Source: Candidatus Poribacteria bacterium (GTDB lineage Bacteria > Poribacteria > WGA-4E > UBA9662). Taken from it: a DNA stretch of 22,504 bases. A program made the translations under genes and the position numbers. The stretch is taken from NCBI GenBank assembly GCA_002729015.1, contig PBVO01000112.1, forward strand, positions 1-22,504. The letters run 5' to 3'. Below, in pieces: positions 14,708 through 22,504 of this stretch (the first letter of the stretch is position 1; the number at the start of each line of letters is the position of its first letter). The notes beneath the pieces are model-generated. The model was given only the letters and a program-made list of their open reading frames with translations. It had not been told where the DNA came from and searched no databases.

Positions 14708-17581
14708 ATGAGAACTACGATCTCAATTAAGGGAGCTCGAGAGAATAATCTACAAAATATAGACATAGAGATACCTCGTGATAAATTAACAGTTTTAACC
14801 GGTATTAGTGGCTCAGGTAAGTCGTCCTTAGCCTTCGATACAGTTTATGCTGAGAGTCAACGTCGTTTTATGGAATCTCTTTCAACTTATGCCAAACGCT
14901 TCATGGCACATTTAAAAAAGCCAGACGTTGATTTTATGACCGGATTATCACCGGTCATTTCAATTGAACAAAAAACAATCTCGATGAACCCACGTTCAAC
15001 CGTTGGAACTATGACTGATTTGGGTGATTATCTAAGAATGCTATATGCTACGATTGGTCAATCCCATTGTCCATATTGCCAAAATCTAGTTTCAACGAAA
15101 TCCAAGTACCAGATAGTGGAACGGATCTTATCTTTGCCTAATGGAACCGAAGTTCAAATTAGAGCACCGATTTTCAAAATACATGGTGAGGATTACGCTT
15201 ATCTGTTTGACCAAATTCGAACTAATGGTTACCGATATGTGTTATTGGATGGACAACAGGATATAGACTTGGCTGAAGAACATGACCTAGATGAAGATCG
15301 AGACTACAAATTGGACGTGATTATTGATCGTTTCGTCATTCAACCGGGGATTGAAAAGCAAATACTAGCGACCTTAGAACATGGATTAGTAATAGGTGAA
15401 GGCTTTCTCAGTTTCCACCTATATAAAAATGGGAAAGAAATCGTTAAAAATCAACAATTCTACACTGATTTCGGTTGTCCAGAACATCGAATCATAATGG
15501 GGACAGTAGAAGCATCCTATTTTACCTTCAATGAACCTACTAGTGCTTGCCATACTTGTTCAGGTTTAGGCACCTATTTACAAGTTCATCCGGTACTTCT
15601 AACTCCAGATACTAGACGAAGTATCCGTGGTGGCGCGTTTGTCCCTGGCGTTTTCGTATATGATCCAGATCGTTGGGACGGACGTATAATGTACAGTTTA
15701 TCTCAGAAATATGACTTCGATTTGGATGAGCCCTACCAGAATCTGTCAGACGAGACCAAAGACCTTCTGTTGTATGGAACCAAAGGGGATAAACTTATCA
15801 TCTCTATTCCAGATGATGCCAAGACTGGTGAACGCTACGAAGGACATGAGGTGCGCTTTGACGGATTTGCTAATCGGCTGGATCGTCGATATCGTCACTA
15901 CCGCAAAGAGGGAACGTCTCACTCTGGTATGGAGGACTACCTGCGTAAAGTTATGGTTGAGCACACATGTCCTGACTGTAACGGTACCCGACTAAAAAGA
16001 CAACGTTTGCTAATTACCGTAAACAATCATAATATCCACCAGTTAGGAACTATGCACCTACAAGGTCTACAACAATTTCTCAGTAAAATTGAAATTCATG
16101 ACCCTAAAGTTGAGGAAGCCGGCCGGAGATTAGTGCAAGAATTATCAGTTCGGCTAGAACTTCTGAATGGTATTGGCTTAGAGTATCTAAATCTCAACCG
16201 TCGTTCTGGGACCCTCTCCGGAGGAGAGTCGCAACGGATCCGTCTGTCGACCCAAATAGGTTCAGGGTTAATGGGAATGCTCTACGTACTAGATGAACCG
16301 TCAATCGGCCTTCACCCCCGAGATAATGCTAAAATGATCGGTACATTAAAGCAATTACGAGATGTGGGTAATACTGTCATCGTAGTTGAGCATGATGAGG
16401 AAACCATTCAGGCGGCCGATCACATTATTGAGATTGGTCCTGGTGCTGGTGTCCACGGTGGGCAGATCGTAGCTGAAGGACAGCTCAAGGAGATTATAGC
16501 CGATAAAAAATCTCTTACTGGTCAATTTTTGAGTGGAGTTAGAAAAGTTGATTTGCCAGATACGCGTCGAGAACAAAATCAAGATTTTCTAAGTGTAAGG
16601 GGGGCACGTGAGAATAACCTGCAAAGTATTGACGTAGATATTCCACTAGGTATGTTAGTTTGTATCACAGGTGTCTCAGGATCAGGAAAAAGCACATTAA
16701 CTAACCAAATCATATATAAAAAACTCTATTCGATTTACCATGATAGCCGAACCTTATCAGGTGATCATGATCACCTAGACGGTTATCAGCATATCAGCGA
16801 TGTCATCAATATTGACCAAACTCCAATCGGGCGTTCCCCTCGTTCTAACCCAGCTACTTATATCGGATTTTACGATAATATTCGCAAAATTTTCGCTAAT
16901 ACCCCTTCGGCTCAAGCTAGAGGGTACACGCCCTCTCGATTCAGTTTCAACGTCAAGGGTGGAAGATGTGAAGAATGTAGTGGAGAAGGAACAATTACTA
17001 CACAACTTTATTTCATGCCTGATGTAGAAGTAACGTGTCCGACTTGTAAAGGTCGACGCTACAATGAAGAAACCTTAGAAATTACTTATGAAGGTAAAAC
17101 CATCGCTGATATTCTAGAAATGTCAATTGAGGAAGGTGTCTTGTTTTTTAGCCATCATAGTCTAATTGCTAGAAAATTAGGAGTGCTAAATGACCTCGGA
17201 TTAGGATATTTGACCATCGGTCACCCGGCCACAATTCTTTCTGGTGGTGAAGCTCAACGAATAAAGCTGGCGACCGAACTGGGAAAAATCAAGAGGGGCA
17301 AACATAATTTGTACATGCTTGATGAGCCGACCACAGGCCTTCACCTCGCTGACATTCAGAGGCTACTAGATAGCCTTAATCAACTAGTGGATCAGGGACA
17401 TACTGTAATCGTGGTCGAGCACCATTTGGACGTGATTAAGAGCGCAGATTATGTCATTGATTTAGGGCCAGAAGGAGGACACAAAGGTGGGTACGTTGTA
17501 GCTTATGGAACACCGGAAGAAGTTTCTACGGTGAAGAACTCATTCACTGGCCGATTTCTGAAAAAGCATCTAAATAGTTAA
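14708..17581 (+). CDS. uvrA: Full-length UvrA-type excinuclease ATPase subunit
   Basis: This 957-residue protein has the UvrA architecture. ABC half 1 has Walker [10 protein letters not shown] (K38), signature LSGGE at 503-507 and Walker B LYVLDEP (D529-E530). Half 2 has Walker A GVSGSGKS (K661), LSGGE at 844-848 and LDEPTTGLH. The stretch between the C121-P-Y-C124 pair and residue 255 is long enough for the UvrB-binding domain, so this is not the shortened UvrA2 class. The C-terminal zinc finger C754/C757/C777/C780 is intact, and the C421-P-D-C424-N-G-T-R-L block is present. In the other finger the second cysteine is His260 (C257-P-E-H260, then C281-H-T-C284). UvrA loads UvrB on damaged DNA in nucleotide excision repair, in the cytoplasm. 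No uvrB or uvrC is near. It may be the genome's main copy or a paralogue linked to tolerance of DNA-damaging compounds. Confidence 0.93.
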   Translation: MRTTISIKGARENNLQNIDIEIPRDKLTVLTGISGSGKSSLAFDTVYAESQRRFMESLSTYAKRFMAHLKKPDVDFMTGLSPVISIEQKTISMNPRSTVGTMTDLGDYLRMLYATIGQSHCPYCQNLVSTKSKYQIVERILSLPNGTEVQIRAPIFKIHGEDYAYLFDQIRTNGYRYVLLDGQQDIDLAEEHDLDEDRDYKLDVIIDRFVIQPGIEKQILATLEHGLVIGEGFLSFHLYKNGKEIVKNQQFYTDFGCPEHRIIMGTVEASYFTFNEPTSACHTCSGLGTYLQVHPVLLTPDTRRSIRGGAFVPGVFVYDPDRWDGRIMYSLSQKYDFDLDEPYQNLSDETKDLLLYGTKGDKLIISIPDDAKTGERYEGHEVRFDGFANRLDRRYRHYRKEGTSHSGMEDYLRKVMVEHTCPDCNGTRLKRQRLLITVNNHNIHQLGTMHLQGLQQFLSKIEIHDPKVEEAGRRLVQELSVRLELLNGIGLEYLNLNRRSGTLSGGESQRIRLSTQIGSGLMGMLYVLDEPSIGLHPRDNAKMIGTLKQLRDVGNTVIVVEHDEETIQAADHIIEIGPGAGVHGGQIVAEGQLKEIIADKKSLTGQFLSGVRKVDLPDTRREQNQDFLSVRGARENNLQSIDVDIPLGMLVCITGVSGSGKSTLTNQIIYKKLYSIYHDSRTLSGDHDHLDGYQHISDVINIDQTPIGRSPRSNPATYIGFYDNIRKIFANTPSAQARGYTPSRFSFNVKGGRCEECSGEGTITTQLYFMPDVEVTCPTCKGRRYNEETLEITYEGKTIADILEMSIEEGVLFFSHHSLIARKLGVLNDLGLGYLTIGHPATILSGGEAQRIKLATELGKIKRGKHNLYMLDEPTTGLHLADIQRLLDSLNQLVDQGHTVIVVEHHLDVIKSADYVIDLGPEGGHKGGYVVAYGTPEEVSTVKNSFTGRFLKKHLNS
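16759..16776. repeat. 18-bp perfect palindrome inside the uvrA gene
   Basis: The sequence AGGTGATCATGATCACCT is its own reverse complement over 18 bases. It encodes the S-G-D-H-D-H-L stretch in the second half of UvrA, a loop that varies between UvrA proteins. It could be an operator-like protein-binding site or chance in a GATC-rich loop. Confidence 0.5.
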
Positions 17582-17697
17582 TTTCTAGTTGATTGCTCAT
17601 CAAGGCCAATCGAATGTGCCTAGGGTTTTGATCTAGGTATAGGTATAACGTTACTTAATGCTAGTGTCCGATACTTACCCTCGGGAGAGGTTGAGAT

Positions 17698-18243
17698 ATG
17701 GTTATTAAAATCGAGAATCAGCTTAAACTGAAAATCATTGGCAGTACATTGTTGTCTGATTCAGATCGAAATCTAGTCCTTTCTCTTTGTAATCGAGCCT
17801 ACGAGGAAGACCTCGAACCTTTGTTCAATACCTTACAGCCCGCTACTCATATCCTAGGCTACTACAAACAAACGTTAGTTACTCACGCTATGTGGGTAGA
17901 TAGGTTGTTGCAGACTGGTAAAAATCTGCCCATGCATACTGCTTATATTGAAATGGTCGCCACTGAGAAGGCATATCGCAACCGTGGTTTTGCAACATTA
18001 GTCATGAAACGTGTAGCCGATGAGATTCGAGATTTTGACCTAGGCGCTCTTTCTCCCTTTAGTGTTGCTTACTATGAGAGACTGGGTTGGCAGCTATGGG
18101 AAGGTCCACTTTTTGTAAGAACAGACTCAGGTGTTATACATACGCCTCAAGAAGAGGTTATGATTTTCCGGTTACCTCAAACTCCCAAACTAGATCTCAA
18201 TCAGGCTCTATCAGCTGAATGGCGAGAAGGTGAGTTGTGGTGA
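17698..18243 (+). CDS. AAC(2')-I-like aminoglycoside 2'-N-acetyltransferase (GNAT)
   Basis: This 181-residue GNAT protein has the same length as Mycobacterium tuberculosis AAC(2')-Ic. The acetyl-CoA loop is R94-N-R-G-F-A99. Positions that matter in AAC(2')-Ic appear conserved: E85 in Y-I-E-M-V-A (Glu82 there, near the catalytic base role), Y126 in A-Y-Y-E-R-L-G-W (Tyr126 there), and a C-terminal Trp181 as the very last residue, whose carboxylate is part of that active site. The blocks LGALSPFSVAYYERLGW, W-E-G-P, H-T-P, V-M-I-F-R-L-P and W-R-E-G-E-L-W follow the family order. The reaction would be acetyl transfer from acetyl-CoA to the 2'-amino group of an aminoglycoside, or to a related cell-wall or metabolic amine. 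A strong ribosome-binding site (GGGAGAGG, 7 bases from ATG) precedes it. It has its own leader after uvrA. Confidence 0.82.
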   Translation: MVIKIENQLKLKIIGSTLLSDSDRNLVLSLCNRAYEEDLEPLFNTLQPATHILGYYKQTLVTHAMWVDRLLQTGKNLPMHTAYIEMVATEKAYRNRGFATLVMKRVADEIRDFDLGALSPFSVAYYERLGWQLWEGPLFVRTDSGVIHTPQEEVMIFRLPQTPKLDLNQALSAEWREGELW

Positions 18244-18297
18244 CAATCAAAATCTGAAAACATGTAGGTTTATACTATCAGGGACCTAGAGACAATT

Positions 18298-19329
18298 ATG
18301 ATTACCAATATTTTTGACCAGGCCGTGAAAGCTATTGAAGAAGGTGAAGAAACAAAACTCACTAAATTAGTCAAATCTTCACCTGAATTAATCTTACAAC
18401 AACACCCGGATTCTCAATACACGCTTTTACATTACGCGGCAAAATACAATAGGTCAAAAATAGCAGAGCAACTAATCAATTTGGGGATACCACTAGAACT
18501 TTATCCCCGTAACAGTTATATGCCGGAACATAAGGGTGCTGGGTCAGGTACATGGACGGCTTTGTGCCAAGCGCTTAACGTACAAAGCATGGAGGTTGCT
18601 GAACTAATTGCCTCCCATAAAGTAATACCCAATAACCTTTGGGTCGCTATTGGTCTGGGTCGATGGGATCTAGTGCTGTCTTTTTTTTCCCAAGATGGTA
18701 CCCTGAAAGACAATGCTGGGGATCCAGGAAAATTTCAGTCAAAGCAAGATATCTTGAACGATTGTTTTGCTATGGCTTGTCATACTGGTAGGGTTGATCT
18801 GATTAACTTCTTGTTGGATAAAGGTGCTGATATAAATGGTATAGATCATTGGGGTATGACTGGACTGCATTGGGCGATCCAGTGTCACCCAGAATTATCG
18901 AGATATTTAATTGAGCAGGGAGCGGATGTTCGAATTCGTGATGCTCAGCATGTGGCCACACAGCTTTCTTGGGCTTTACATTTTGGTAATAATCAACTAG
19001 CTGATTACATGATTGAAAACTGTTCGATAGATATAGTTGATGCCATCAATTTAGGTAAAGAAAATATTGTAAGAAAGATATTGACTGGAGATCCAGAATT
19101 GGTCGATGGCCAGCTCGGTTTAGGCGAGCCCCTGAGAATGGCGGCGAAAAGAGGCAACGAAGCAATTATTGAGATTCTCTTGTCTGGCGGTGCCAACCCC
19201 AAAATATACGATGTGAAAACTGGTATGTTTGATCAACCAGAGTTAAAATTGACAGCTCTTCAGTGGGCTAAAAAGAATAATTATTTCAAGATTGCCCAAA
19301 AATTGCAGCAAGCTGGTGCTGAAAGATAA
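18298..19329 (+). CDS. Ankyrin-repeat protein, 343 residues
   Basis: This is an intact ankyrin protein with repeats across its length: T-L-L-H-Y-A-A-K-Y-N-R-S-K-I-A-E-Q-L-I-N-L-G near residues 40-60; a segment with W-T-A-L-C-Q-A-L-N; CFAMACHTGRVDLINFLLDK with G-A-D-I-N-G; GLHWAIQCHPELSRYLIEQ with G-A-D-V-R; LSWALHFGNNQLADYMIEN; PLRMAAKRGNEAIIEILL with G-G-A-N-P; and a last T-A-L-Q-W-A-K-K-N-N-Y. It is not a close copy of the other ankyrin genes here. A weak GGGA precedes the ATG. It lies 54 bases after the acetyltransferase gene, so co-transcription is possible. It is a likely cytoplasmic scaffold with no enzymatic domain. The downstream neighbour points the other way. Confidence 0.88.
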   Translation: MITNIFDQAVKAIEEGEETKLTKLVKSSPELILQQHPDSQYTLLHYAAKYNRSKIAEQLINLGIPLELYPRNSYMPEHKGAGSGTWTALCQALNVQSMEVAELIASHKVIPNNLWVAIGLGRWDLVLSFFSQDGTLKDNAGDPGKFQSKQDILNDCFAMACHTGRVDLINFLLDKGADINGIDHWGMTGLHWAIQCHPELSRYLIEQGADVRIRDAQHVATQLSWALHFGNNQLADYMIENCSIDIVDAINLGKENIVRKILTGDPELVDGQLGLGEPLRMAAKRGNEAIIEILLSGGANPKIYDVKTGMFDQPELKLTALQWAKKNNYFKIAQKLQQAGAER

Positions 19330-19516
19330 AATGATGGTTATAAAATAAATTATTTGACTTATATTTATTCGTGTCTACGGTTTGATCAATATTTGAAATT
19401 GGCACTTGATTGTAGGCAGTTTTTTTATCCGAATGCTTGTTCTAAAACTAGTTAACCAGAATTTTGACTGGAGGACTGATCACGGAACAAAACATGAGTG
19501 CTTTTGGGGACTGGGT

Positions 19517-20323
19517 TTATTCAGTGGTTTCTGTCTTTAACCCAAATGCTAAATTAGAAAAAGAGTCATACCAGTGGTAAAAAGTAGATCCATTGATCTT
19601 CAAGAGGCTTTCTTTATCCAGATCGACGAGTCGTTTCTGGCCTTGGTCATCGAGCATTGATTTTCTCATAGAACAAAAACGACGTACCATAATTGTTCGA
19701 CCTGATTCATCAATGTACTCTTCGGTGATAGAGACTTCAGGGTGGAGCAAATCTTGGTCCAGACCTAAGATACGTAGACAGTTGAACTTTCTCTTCCCGA
19801 TCTGGACTGAGAAAAACCCAGCTACGCCATCCTCGTCTGATTTGTCTTTCCATTCAGTATGTCTACTGTCTTTTATAATGAAATTTCCTTTATCCTTTAA
19901 ACACCTTGTCATCTTCCCCCAGTCATAATCAAAATGTTGATCCAAATAGGTGTAAAGTATACGTTGTTCTTGATTAAACTGTAGTACTGCCAAATACTCA
20001 GCTTGGTATTTTGTCAATCGACCGTACATTTGCCAAGTTGGAAACCAACCAGTATTTGGTTTCCAACAATGAACGTCAATTTCGACTCCTTCTCGATCGT
20101 GAATTCGAGCGGATCGAACTGATGTTAAATCGTAAACTTCACTTAATTTCCAATCCGTTGCATCGTAATTGGCATAGAGGCTACGATGACCAAGTTCTGG
20201 TATAATAAACCAACTACGCAATTCCGGACAATTAACGACAAAAGAATTTGCCTTGTCCAAAGTGATAGTAACAGTTGGACGCTGGTGTGGAAAAGGGTGG
20301 GTCTTCATTTCTTCTTGCGACAT
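19517..20323 (-). CDS. Unrecognised 268-residue protein
   Basis: I do not recognise this protein. It is soluble, with no signal peptide or membrane segment, rich in Trp, Tyr and His, and shows mixed strand/helix composition. Visible landmarks are F-I-I-P-E-L-G-H-R-S-L-Y-A-N-Y, a stretch rich in R/D/E (S-V-R-S-A-R-I-H-D-R-E-G-V-E-I-D-V-H), the Trp/Pro-rich H-C-W-K-P-N-T-G-W-F-P-T-W-Q-M-Y, and D-Y-D-W-G-K-M-T. A good ribosome-binding site (GAGGGA, 8-9 bases from the ATG) supports the chosen start. Codon use looks like the neighbours. Its DNA includes a 12-bp perfect inverted repeat at 20037-20067. It is convergent with the ankyrin gene and divergent from the HD hydrolase gene, with 149 bases between those starts. 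Function unknown. Confidence 0.7.
   Translation of the reverse strand: MSQEEMKTHPFPHQRPTVTITLDKANSFVVNCPELRSWFIIPELGHRSLYANYDATDWKLSEVYDLTSVRSARIHDREGVEIDVHCWKPNTGWFPTWQMYGRLTKYQAEYLAVLQFNQEQRILYTYLDQHFDYDWGKMTRCLKDKGNFIIKDSRHTEWKDKSDEDGVAGFFSVQIGKRKFNCLRILGLDQDLLHPEVSITEEYIDESGRTIMVRRFCSMRKSMLDDQGQKRLVDLDKESLLKINGSTFYHWYDSFSNLAFGLKTETTE
20037..20067 (-). repeat. 12-bp perfect stem-loop inside the orphan gene
   Basis: GTTGGAAACCAA at 20037-20048 is the exact reverse complement of 20056-20067, with a 7-base loop. On the coding (minus) strand it spells the W-K-P-N-T-G-W-F-P-T segment. A 12-bp perfect stem with so short a loop is rare by chance. It may be a structured mRNA element, a protein-binding site, or the result of a Trp-Pro-rich repeat in the protein. 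Confidence 0.6.
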
Positions 20324-20472
20324 TGTGCTAAATCCCTCGTATTGGTTGAAGCCATATGTTTATTCCGTATTCTTTTTGAGTAGATTGCCGCTTCTGAATC
20401 TGGCGGTGTGATTATAATATTAATTCACAATTGGTTCCACAAAATCGATTAATTATGTAGGGTATTAGGTTT

Positions 20473-21003
20473 ATGAAAAGTCCCGAATTTGACCATCAAC
20501 TTGAACAAGCAATTACTTTTTTAGTTACCAATTTTCAGCATTCAGGCAATAACCCTAAGCCTGTTATACTCCACAGTATACGTGTCGCTCATTTTTTATA
20601 TGAATATGATTATCCTGAAGAAACTATAATTGCTGCTGCCCTACATGACTTAGTTGAAGATACCGATTGCACCATTATACAAATTGAGGAACATTTTGGA
20701 ATAGAAGTCGCCCGGTTAGTCGCAGCCAATACATTTAACTCAAAGATAGAAGACAAAACAGAACAAAACCGAGAGATGTTCTCTCGGTGCAAGGCGTATG
20801 GTAGAACAGCATTGCTAATTAAGGCTGCTGATATTCTGGATAATAGCCGCTACTGGCATTTGTTAGTAGATAAGAAGTTAAGTCAATGGCTAATATGGAA
20901 GATAGACTACTTTCTTCAGATTTCTTTACCAGAATTAGAGAAGGAGCCAGTTTGGCATAAGTTATCGCAACGTTCTCAGCAACTCAATAGTAAAGCTAAC
21001 TAA
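20473..21003 (+). CDS. RelA/SpoT-type HD hydrolase, stand-alone (small alarmone hydrolase-like)
   Basis: This 176-residue protein is a lone HD domain of the RelA/SpoT (p)ppGpp-hydrolase type. Conserved metal and active-site positions are H34 (I-L-H-S), H58-D59 in AALHDLVEDTD, E62-D63 of the same block, N99 in E-Q-N-R-E-M, and D120 with N124 in IKAADILDN. The segment I-E-E-H-F-G-I-E-V-A-R-L-V also follows the family (I-x-x-x-F-G-x-x-V-A-x-L-V). There is no synthetase, TGS or ACT domain, so it fits the MESH1/SAH group that removes the 3'-pyrophosphate of (p)ppGpp. It may act on another nucleotide. It is cytoplasmic. Its leader region is shared with the divergent orphan gene. A weak AGGG/TTAGG precedes the ATG. 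The family call is strong; the substrate is inferred. Confidence 0.82.
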   Translation: MKSPEFDHQLEQAITFLVTNFQHSGNNPKPVILHSIRVAHFLYEYDYPEETIIAAALHDLVEDTDCTIIQIEEHFGIEVARLVAANTFNSKIEDKTEQNREMFSRCKAYGRTALLIKAADILDNSRYWHLLVDKKLSQWLIWKIDYFLQISLPELEKEPVWHKLSQRSQQLNSKAN

Positions 21004-21641
21004 TTTTATGGACTTTTCATTTTTTATTTTGCTTGGTTCTGACAAAATACTAACCTGTTAAATTGGAAATTTTAGTACTAAAGCTATGCCATTTTTACGG
21101 GGAAATATAGTGCCCTTCGTTTTAGCTCAAAATTACTGTTTGGGGCGGGCTTATTAGGTAAGATGGAAAATACTTAGCCAACTTCAATCAAAGCGCTTCT
21201 ACCCAAATCTATCTTGGAATATACTATGCTGGGTTGAGTAGTATTGATCGAGAATCGTACCAATCCTCTTAGTTGCGACATTTCAATTTATAACCGGTTA
21301 AATGAAGACTTAAGAATCAACATTCAGTAACCACCGAATCGTATATTAGGTTGAACTGTCGAGCAGTAAGGTCTAATAACCAATTATCCGTGAAAACCTG
21401 TATCAAATGATACGGAATGGTTAGGCGGGTTTTCCTCAATCTTATTTTGGCAAACACCTTTTAATCCCATCTTTTTCTACTTTCTGGCTGCCTACTTTTT
21501 ACGGTATCTATTTTTAGGAGTACAAAGATTATTTGGGACCTAAATAAAAGTAGTACTAGAAAAGCACGTATACCAATCGATAATGAGCAATGGAATATCA
21601 GGACAAAATGACTGTTTTGTTAAATTACTAACTAAATCAAA
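21004..21641. other. 638-base spacer with one nested hairpin
   Basis: I see no gene or clear relic in this stretch on either strand. All frames are broken by stops and no ankyrin-like segments are visible. The only structure noticed is the hairpin at 21392-21434. It presumably holds the promoter of the acyltransferase at its right end, but no convincing boxes or ribosome-binding site can be named. Confidence 0.5.
21392..21434. other. Nested hairpin in the spacer
   Basis: GAAAACCTG at 21392-21400 pairs with CGGGTTTTC at 21426-21434 (9 pairs, one of them T-G). Inside it, TATCA and TGATA form a smaller stem. No T-run follows on either strand. It may be part of a small RNA or a protein-binding site. 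Confidence 0.3.
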
Positions 21642-22504
21642 GTGAAAAATAAAAAAAATCTGACCACAGATAAAAAAGTTATCAAAACAAAACGATATTA
21701 CGATTTAGACGCCCTACGAGCAGTTGCGATGTTCTTAGGTATCATATTACATAGCACTATGTCATTTTGTCCTGATATTCCAGGGAATTACCCTCAAGAT
21801 ATTCATCAACATCAATCATATATGGTGATTTTGGAAGTAATTCATGGTTTTCGGATGCCACTTTTCTTCTTGATTAGTGGTTTTTTCACCACTATGACCT
21901 GGAAGCGTTATGGCTTAATTGGTCTATTGATTCGCCGTTCGAAACGAATTTTACTACCCATGATTATTTTTGGGGTATTCGTGATTCCGTTTTGTTTTGG
22001 TCTTGCTGAATGGGCAAATTCCACTGCAAAGCAGGCAAACGGAAATTCAGACGTTTTCATTGCCGTCAAAGAGGGGGGCCTGAAGGCTTTCAAAGAGTTA
22101 TTAATCAAAGAAATTATTGATATAAGTCCTACATTAGCCAAGGAGGTAATTCAGAGCCAAGAAATCGAAAACTGGAGAGCTAATTTAACCCGTTTCCCAA
22201 ATTATGTCTTCGATTTCTTTGAATGGATTTGGTTGATATCAGTTTTGCCTACTTTTCACTATCTTTGGTTTTTAAATTATCTGTTTTGGCTGATTCTAAT
22301 CTTTGCTGCATTAATTGGGTTGATGACTAGGTTTGATATCAAGCGCCCAGATAACAAATGGCTAATAACTCCGCTCTGCTTGATATGGCTTGTACCGCTA
22401 ACATTTATCTTTCAATGTACAATGTTCACCATATTCGGCCCAGATACTTATGCGGGTCTAATTCCGTGGCCCCCTGTACTAATATACTACGGAATCTTTT
22501 TCGG
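21642..22504 (+). CDS. Acyltransferase-3 family membrane protein, 3' end outside the window
   Basis: The frame starts at a GTG at 21642 and stays open to the window edge, so only the first ~287 residues are seen. After a lysine-rich start comes YYDLDALRAVAMFLGIILHS, which holds the R-x10-H motif of acyltransferase-3 proteins in the first membrane helix. A second helix block follows, with H-G-F-R-M-P-L-F-F-L-I-S-G-F-F, then R-R-S-K-R-I-L-L-P and several further hydrophobic helices (IIFGVFVIPFCFGL, HYLWFLNYLFWLILIFAAL, LITPLCLIWLVPLTFIF). This plan matches OpgC/MdoC-like and O-acyltransferase proteins, which move acyl groups onto glycans or lipids across the inner membrane. The loop around 22020-22200 is larger than usual. 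The acceptor is unknown. No Shine-Dalgarno is visible. Confidence 0.85.
   Translation, partial: MKNKKNLTTDKKVIKTKRYYDLDALRAVAMFLGIILHSTMSFCPDIPGNYPQDIHQHQSYMVILEVIHGFRMPLFFLISGFFTTMTWKRYGLIGLLIRRSKRILLPMIIFGVFVIPFCFGLAEWANSTAKQANGNSDVFIAVKEGGLKAFKELLIKEIIDISPTLAKEVIQSQEIENWRANLTRFPNYVFDFFEWIWLISVLPTFHYLWFLNYLFWLILIFAALIGLMTRFDIKRPDNKWLITPLCLIWLVPLTFIFQCTMFTIFGPDTYAGLIPWPPVLIYYGIFF

Noticed and set aside
17620..17640. CCTAG...CTAGG inverted repeat after uvrA as a terminator
   Set aside because: The stem is only five pairs and no T-run follows, so it is too weak to call.
19593..19928. A 111-residue plus-strand open frame rich in Ser and Arg
   Set aside because: It is opposite the 268-residue orphan, which has the better ribosome-binding site and more natural composition. 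The plus-strand product looks like an antisense translation.

Overview
This is an AT-rich bacterial chromosome segment. It uses the standard bacterial code, with ATG, GTG and TTG starts. Shine-Dalgarno sequences are clear before some genes and absent before others. The lineage cannot be fixed from the sequence. The protein families present (bacterial ankyrin-repeat proteins, a small bacterial Ser/Thr kinase family, DUF5990, VOC, DoxX, GNAT) are typical of large environmental genomes such as Chloroflexota and some Firmicutes. There are no tRNA or rRNA genes, phage genes, transposases or CRISPR arrays.

Layout. Positions 1-921 hold no recognisable gene. Positions 922-3153 carry a DoxX-type membrane protein, then a class I SAM methyltransferase and a TrpF paralogue that are probably co-transcribed. 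Positions 3427-5613, on the minus strand, carry a GyrI-like effector-binding domain on a predicted lipoprotein and a 454-residue ankyrin protein. Positions 5770-7617, on the plus strand, carry a second methyltransferase, a small PH-domain membrane protein and a DUF5990 protein. Positions 7660-9804 are an ankyrin cluster: one frameshifted pseudogene followed by two intact genes. Positions 9916-11258 carry a VOC/bleomycin-resistance-like protein and a small protein kinase. Positions 11259-12709 are decayed: an ankyrin-like relic with an in-frame stop, then an open frame for an unrecognised membrane protein. Positions 12710-14632 encode a 640-residue protein made of two tandem copies of a nucleotidyltransferase/helical/winged-helix unit, the second with a ruined active site. 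Then come a full-length UvrA, an AAC(2')-I-like aminoglycoside acetyltransferase, a fifth ankyrin gene, a minus-strand orphan, a RelA/SpoT-type HD hydrolase, a long empty stretch, and the 5' part of an acyltransferase-3 membrane protein that runs off the right end.

How the genes fit together. Most genes look like independent single-gene units with their own leader regions. There is no single pathway. Many families recur in small-molecule modification or drug tolerance: AAC(2'), VOC, UvrA, GyrI-like, nucleotidyltransferase, methyltransferases and a kinase. The other theme is a family of ankyrin genes at several stages of decay. The best candidates for new biology are the tandem active/inactive nucleotidyltransferase, the AAC(2')-I homologue with all its catalytic positions conserved, the lipid-anchored GyrI-like domain, and the methyltransferase-TrpF paralogue pair.
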